Assembly: GCA_934636245.1 (NCBI GenBank) | Contig: CAKUAI010000004.1 | Span: 1-64,000 of the forward strand | Reading direction: 5' to 3' | Source of the DNA: an uncultured Coriobacteriales bacterium | Lineage (GTDB): Bacteria; Actinomycetota; Coriobacteriia; Coriobacteriales; UMGS124 | DNA: 64,000 bases | Shown here: positions 61,153 to 64,000 of the stretch, one piece after another | Numbering within the stretch: position 1 is the first letter of the stretch | Layout: every line of letters begins with the position of its first letter | The notes under the pieces: model-generated | Database searches by the model: none | What the model was told of the DNA's origin: nothing | The model's input: only the letters and a program-made list of their open reading frames with translations | Position numbers and translations under genes: made by a program

Positions 61153-61596
61153 ATGAAGCAAAACTCCGCAACTCGCCGCCTTGCCGAAGAGGCAAGGGAA
61201 AAGATCGCGACCATCCTCATGATGGAGATTTCCGATCCGCGTCTTGACCTTGTGACCGTTACGGGGTGCGAGGTATCCGTCGACCGTTCGGTGTGCAAGG
61301 TCTGGGTCAGCGCCGATCCCGACTCTTACGACGAGGTGCTCGAAGGTCTGCAGTCCGCAAAGGGCCGCATTCGCTCGCTCCTTGGCCGTTCGCTGACCTG
61401 GAGGGTGACTCCTGAGCTCATCTTCCAGATCGACCGCTCCACTGACGAGGCCCAGCGTATTGCAGAGGCGCTCAAGAACGTACCGCCGACTATGTCCATT
61501 CCGAAGGACGAGTTTGGCTACCCTCTTCCCGCAGAAGAGGAGGGTTCTGACGCCGACGAGTCCGACGAGGACGAAGCAGGCGACGAGAACCTGTAA
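61153..61596 (+). CDS. rbfA: Ribosome-binding factor A
   Basis: 147 residues; KH-like factor for 16S rRNA 5' end maturation. RLAEEAREKIATILMMEISDPRL, VTVTGCEVSVDRSVCKVWVS, LTWRVTPELIFQIDRSTDEAQRI are typical. An acidic tail follows from about residue 128. Starts 3 bases after infB. Confidence 0.95.
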   Translation: MKQNSATRRLAEEAREKIATILMMEISDPRLDLVTVTGCEVSVDRSVCKVWVSADPDSYDEVLEGLQSAKGRIRSLLGRSLTWRVTPELIFQIDRSTDEAQRIAEALKNVPPTMSIPKDEFGYPLPAEEEGSDADESDEDEAGDENL

Positions 61597-61635
61597 CAGC
61601 ACTTTGATGTAACCCAACACGAGGGGGCCCTTTCG

Positions 61636-62652
61636 ATGAGATTTGACGATGCGTCCGAGATGTTCGAACGCGCCCGGCAGATGATCGAGGGGGCCTCCTC
61701 GATTGCTGTATCGGGTCATACCGACCCCGATGGCGACGCTTTGGGCAGCGTTCTTGCCATGACCCTGCTTATCGAGCAGATTTGGCCCGGCAAGACGGTC
61801 ATGCCGCTTTTGGCAAACGACCGCCCAGTGCCTGCCAACCTTGCTTTCTTGCCTGCGGCTGAGCGCCTGCGCCCCGCGCAGGGCTCTTCGTGCTCCCCAG
61901 ACCTCTTCATAAGCGTCGACACGCCCACTCGCGCCCGTCTGGCCGACTCGGGCCAGGTTCTGGTGCGCGCGGGTGCATGCGTGAGTTTCGACCACCATCC
62001 TGCGGTGGAGGACTCTTTCGACTGCGCATATACGAACCCCTCGGCTGCCTCATGCGCCGACGTGGTTCTCGATTTCGCAGACTACTTGGGAGCCCAGCTT
62101 TCCCGCGACACCGCAACGTGCCTGCTTGCGGGCATCATCACCGACACGGGACGCTTCCAGTATCAAAACACCGACCCCCATGCGCTTGAAAGCGCCTCGC
62201 GCCTCGTGCAAGTGGGTGCCGACCCTTCGGATATCTGCCTGCATGTCTATCAGAGCAAGACGATGGCGCAGCTCAAGCTTCAGCAGGTCACGCTCGATCG
62301 GCTGGCCTTGGCATGCAACGATGAATTGGCATACAGCTATGTGCTCCAGTCCGATTTTGCTCGTTTCGGCGCATCTGCCGCTGACTGTGACGAGCTGGTC
62401 GACAGCGTTCGCTCGCTGGGAGGCATCAAGGGCGTGCTGTTCTTGCGCGAACTGCCCGAGGGCGGGTTCCGTGGCAATCTGCGCTCCAAAGACGCATCTC
62501 GCGACGTGAGCCTCATCGCACACAGGCTTGGAGGCGGCGGGCATAAGATGGCCTCGGGCTTTTCAGTCGCCGGCACGGCGCAAGAAGCCGTGGTGCGTGT
62601 CTGCGAGATATATGCCGACCTGTATCTTGACGCTGAAGGTGGTGCCCAATGA
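61636..62652 (+). CDS. nrnA: DHH-family phosphoesterase NrnA (oligoribonuclease / pAp phosphatase)
   Basis: 338 residues. DHH domain with HTDPDGDALGS and SFDHHPAVEDSFD (metal-binding DHH), LLAGIITDTGRFQY, and a C-terminal DHHA1 domain ending in AHRLGGGGHKMASGF. Degrades short RNA oligonucleotides and dephosphorylates pAp. Its end overlaps truB by 4 bases (ATGA). Confidence 0.93.
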   Translation: MRFDDASEMFERARQMIEGASSIAVSGHTDPDGDALGSVLAMTLLIEQIWPGKTVMPLLANDRPVPANLAFLPAAERLRPAQGSSCSPDLFISVDTPTRARLADSGQVLVRAGACVSFDHHPAVEDSFDCAYTNPSAASCADVVLDFADYLGAQLSRDTATCLLAGIITDTGRFQYQNTDPHALESASRLVQVGADPSDICLHVYQSKTMAQLKLQQVTLDRLALACNDELAYSYVLQSDFARFGASAADCDELVDSVRSLGGIKGVLFLRELPEGGFRGNLRSKDASRDVSLIAHRLGGGGHKMASGFSVAGTAQEAVVRVCEIYADLYLDAEGGAQ

Positions 62653-63614
62653 AGCGCACGCCAAGTGGCCTGAACCTGCTTGTGGGCATCGACAAGCCCT
62701 GTGGCATGACTTCGCATGATGTCGTGAACAAGGTGCGTCGCGCGTTGGGGGAGCGCCGGGTGGGGCATGCCGGCACGCTCGATCCCTTTGCCAGCGGCAT
62801 CCTCGTGGTTGGCGTCGGTCAGGCTACGCGACTCATGCAATATGCCACGAGCGACTTCAAGTCATACACGGCCCGCATCAGCTGGGGCATGGAGACGCTG
62901 ACCGACGACCTCGAGGGCGAGGTTCGCTGCGAGGCGCCCGTCCCCGAGGCGGTCCTCGACAAGGAGTATGCCCTTGCGGCCCTCGAGAGGCTTTCTCGCC
63001 AAACGGAGCAGGTGCCCCCGGCGTTCAGTGCGATTAAAGTGGACGGCGTGCGTGCTTACAGCGAGGCTCGCAAGGGCCACGAGGTCGAGCTGGCCGCCCG
63101 TCCCATCGAGGTGCGCCAGGCCGAGCTTCTCGCCATGGGCATCGATGAGCGCGGACCTTGGTGGGACGTTGATTTCACGGTGTCGAAAGGCACCTACATC
63201 CGCGCCCTGGCACGCGATTTGGGCCGCATGTGCGAAAGTGCCGCACATCTGAGCGCACTTTCACGCACCTCGAGCGGCAAAGTTGACCGGTCGAGTTGTA
63301 TGAGCCTGCCTGAGCTCGAGCAAACCGAGACGCTGCGCGTCATCGACCCAGTCGAACTTCTCGGTTTTCCCGTCATTCAGCTCGACGAACAGGGCGTGGC
63401 AGACATCAAGTGCGGCAAGAAGCTGTCATGCGCGCGCACCGATGGCGGACGTGCCCTTGAGTTGCCCGAGGGGCAAACGCTGTGCCTGGTGGGTCAAAAC
63501 AGGCTTTTTGCAATCGCAACTCGCTCACAAAAGGCTATAGTAGCTCTTTGTGTCTTTTCAGACGGCATAAGCCGTGGGGACGTCGTCCTCGAGAACCGAA
63601 AGGGATTGCATTGA
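62649..63614 (+). CDS. truB: tRNA pseudouridine(55) synthase TruB
   Basis: 321 residues; makes Psi55 in the T-loop of tRNAs. Catalytic motif VGHAGTLDPFASGIL (Asp45), IDKPCGMTSHDVVNKVRR at the start, PPAFSAIKVDGVRAY, KGTYIRALARDLG, and a C-terminal PUA-like domain. Overlaps nrnA by 4 bases and the ribF start by 4 bases, so translation is coupled throughout. Confidence 0.95.
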   Translation: MKRTPSGLNLLVGIDKPCGMTSHDVVNKVRRALGERRVGHAGTLDPFASGILVVGVGQATRLMQYATSDFKSYTARISWGMETLTDDLEGEVRCEAPVPEAVLDKEYALAALERLSRQTEQVPPAFSAIKVDGVRAYSEARKGHEVELAARPIEVRQAELLAMGIDERGPWWDVDFTVSKGTYIRALARDLGRMCESAAHLSALSRTSSGKVDRSSCMSLPELEQTETLRVIDPVELLGFPVIQLDEQGVADIKCGKKLSCARTDGGRALELPEGQTLCLVGQNRLFAIATRSQKAIVALCVFSDGISRGDVVLENRKGLH

Positions 63615-64000
63615 CGAATTCGGCGATACTGGACCTCGCGCGCCGCACGTTTCTCCGTGATGTGCCCCTCGACGCGTGCGCGGTGCGTGGTTTCGGCCAT
63701 CCTGATACGCGAATCATCCGCCCCGGTGTTTCACACGAGGGTTTCATCGGTGATGCCGTGTGCACCATTGGCGCCTTCGACGGAGTCCATCGTGGGCACC
63801 GCTATCTGTTCCAGGCAACTATCCAAGACGCTCGTCGCCGTGGGGTCCCCAGCGTCATCTTGACGTTCGACCCCGATCCCGACGAGCTCTTTTTCCCAAC
63901 GGCGCGCATTCACAAGCTGCTCAACAACGAAGACCGCCTGTCGTTTCTCACCAAGTTCGGAGCGGACTTCGTCGTGTGCCTGCCGTTCAACCGCGAGCTT
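63611..64000 (+). CDS. ribF: Bifunctional riboflavin kinase/FAD synthetase RibF (N-terminal part, cut by window edge)
   Basis: 130 residues visible, still open at the right edge. The nucleotidyltransferase motif CTIGAFDGVHRGHRYLF (about residues 51-67) and VILTFDPDPDELFFP identify the FAD synthetase half; the riboflavin kinase half lies outside. The start is TTG 63611 overlapping the truB stop (TTGA), with AAAGGG 6 bases upstream. It would supply the FMN and FAD needed by the flavoproteins at 16337-20614. Confidence 0.92.
   Translation, partial: MTNSAILDLARRTFLRDVPLDACAVRGFGHPDTRIIRPGVSHEGFIGDAVCTIGAFDGVHRGHRYLFQATIQDARRRGVPSVILTFDPDPDELFFPTARIHKLLNNEDRLSFLTKFGADFVVCLPFNREL

Noticed and set aside
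58270..61998. Very long open frame (about 1240 codons) on the minus strand
   Set aside because: It is the mirror of infB, rbfA and nrnA, produced by strong GC bias at third codon positions. The sense-strand proteins are unmistakable and the antisense translation is low-complexity with no domain.

Overview
The window comes from a GC-rich Gram-positive bacterium, most likely a member of the class Coriobacteriia (Actinomycetota; Collinsella, Olsenella and relatives). This is an inference. It rests on the MurT/GatD pair, the AmaP/Asp23 proteins, the actinobacterial order coaD - SepIVA-like - DUF177 - rpmF - plsX - rnc - smc, and above all on a membrane LuxR-type regulator beside twin-arginine (Tat) exported flavoprotein reductases, a hallmark of this class. 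Almost all genes are on the + strand. The exceptions are the two flavoproteins and an FmdB-like protein.

Layout. 1-70 is the 3' end of a 23S rRNA, followed by a terminator with no 5S gene. 351-1768: NifU-like scaffold, a 12-cysteine protein and lgt. 1920-2717: YebC. 2838-8983: a cell-envelope run of AmaP, Asp23, MurT, GatD, a PflA-like radical SAM protein and a serine-hydrolase-fold protein that has lost its catalytic motifs. 9036-16197: a small tail-anchored protein, nicotinate phosphoribosyltransferase, argS, homoserine dehydrogenase and an ABC-class ATPase. 16337-22466: accessory redox island with two flavoproteins (-) and a divergent LuxR regulator (+). 22604-26369: FmdB protein, then TPP riboswitch-thiM-thiE-thiDN. 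26518-41037: housekeeping block rpmB, asp23, fakA, recG, coaD, sepIVA-like, DUF177, rpmF, plsX, rnc, smc, ftsY, ffh. 41515-45772: HAD phosphatase, ftsH, L,D-transpeptidase. 45847-55889: ileS, lspA, rluD-like, glycosyltransferase, guaB, leuS. 56317 to the end: rimP-nusA-ylxR-infB-rbfA-nrnA-truB-ribF, with ribF cut by the window edge.

How the genes work together. Most of the window is translation, secretion and envelope machinery in conserved operons. Intrinsic terminators were found after the rRNA, yebC, argS, hom, the LuxR gene, thiE, rpmB, rpmF, ftsH and guaB, and unusually inside the rimP-nusA leader.

The most interesting material is non-coding. (1) Two tandem long hairpins (18684-18763 and 18779-18879) lie between the flavoprotein genes. 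Their stems differ in sequence but stay paired, while the internal loops are nearly identical. (2) A second hairpin family has three copies (41048-41146, 41208-41306, 55907-56046). It shares the loop sequences TGCTCARACAGTCCTCG and CTGCGGAACTGCGC inside fully complementary but diverged arms. (3) Two related operator-like dyads (20711-20729 and 20754-20778) sit in the divergent promoter of the redox island. I know of no description of either hairpin family, but I could not search databases.
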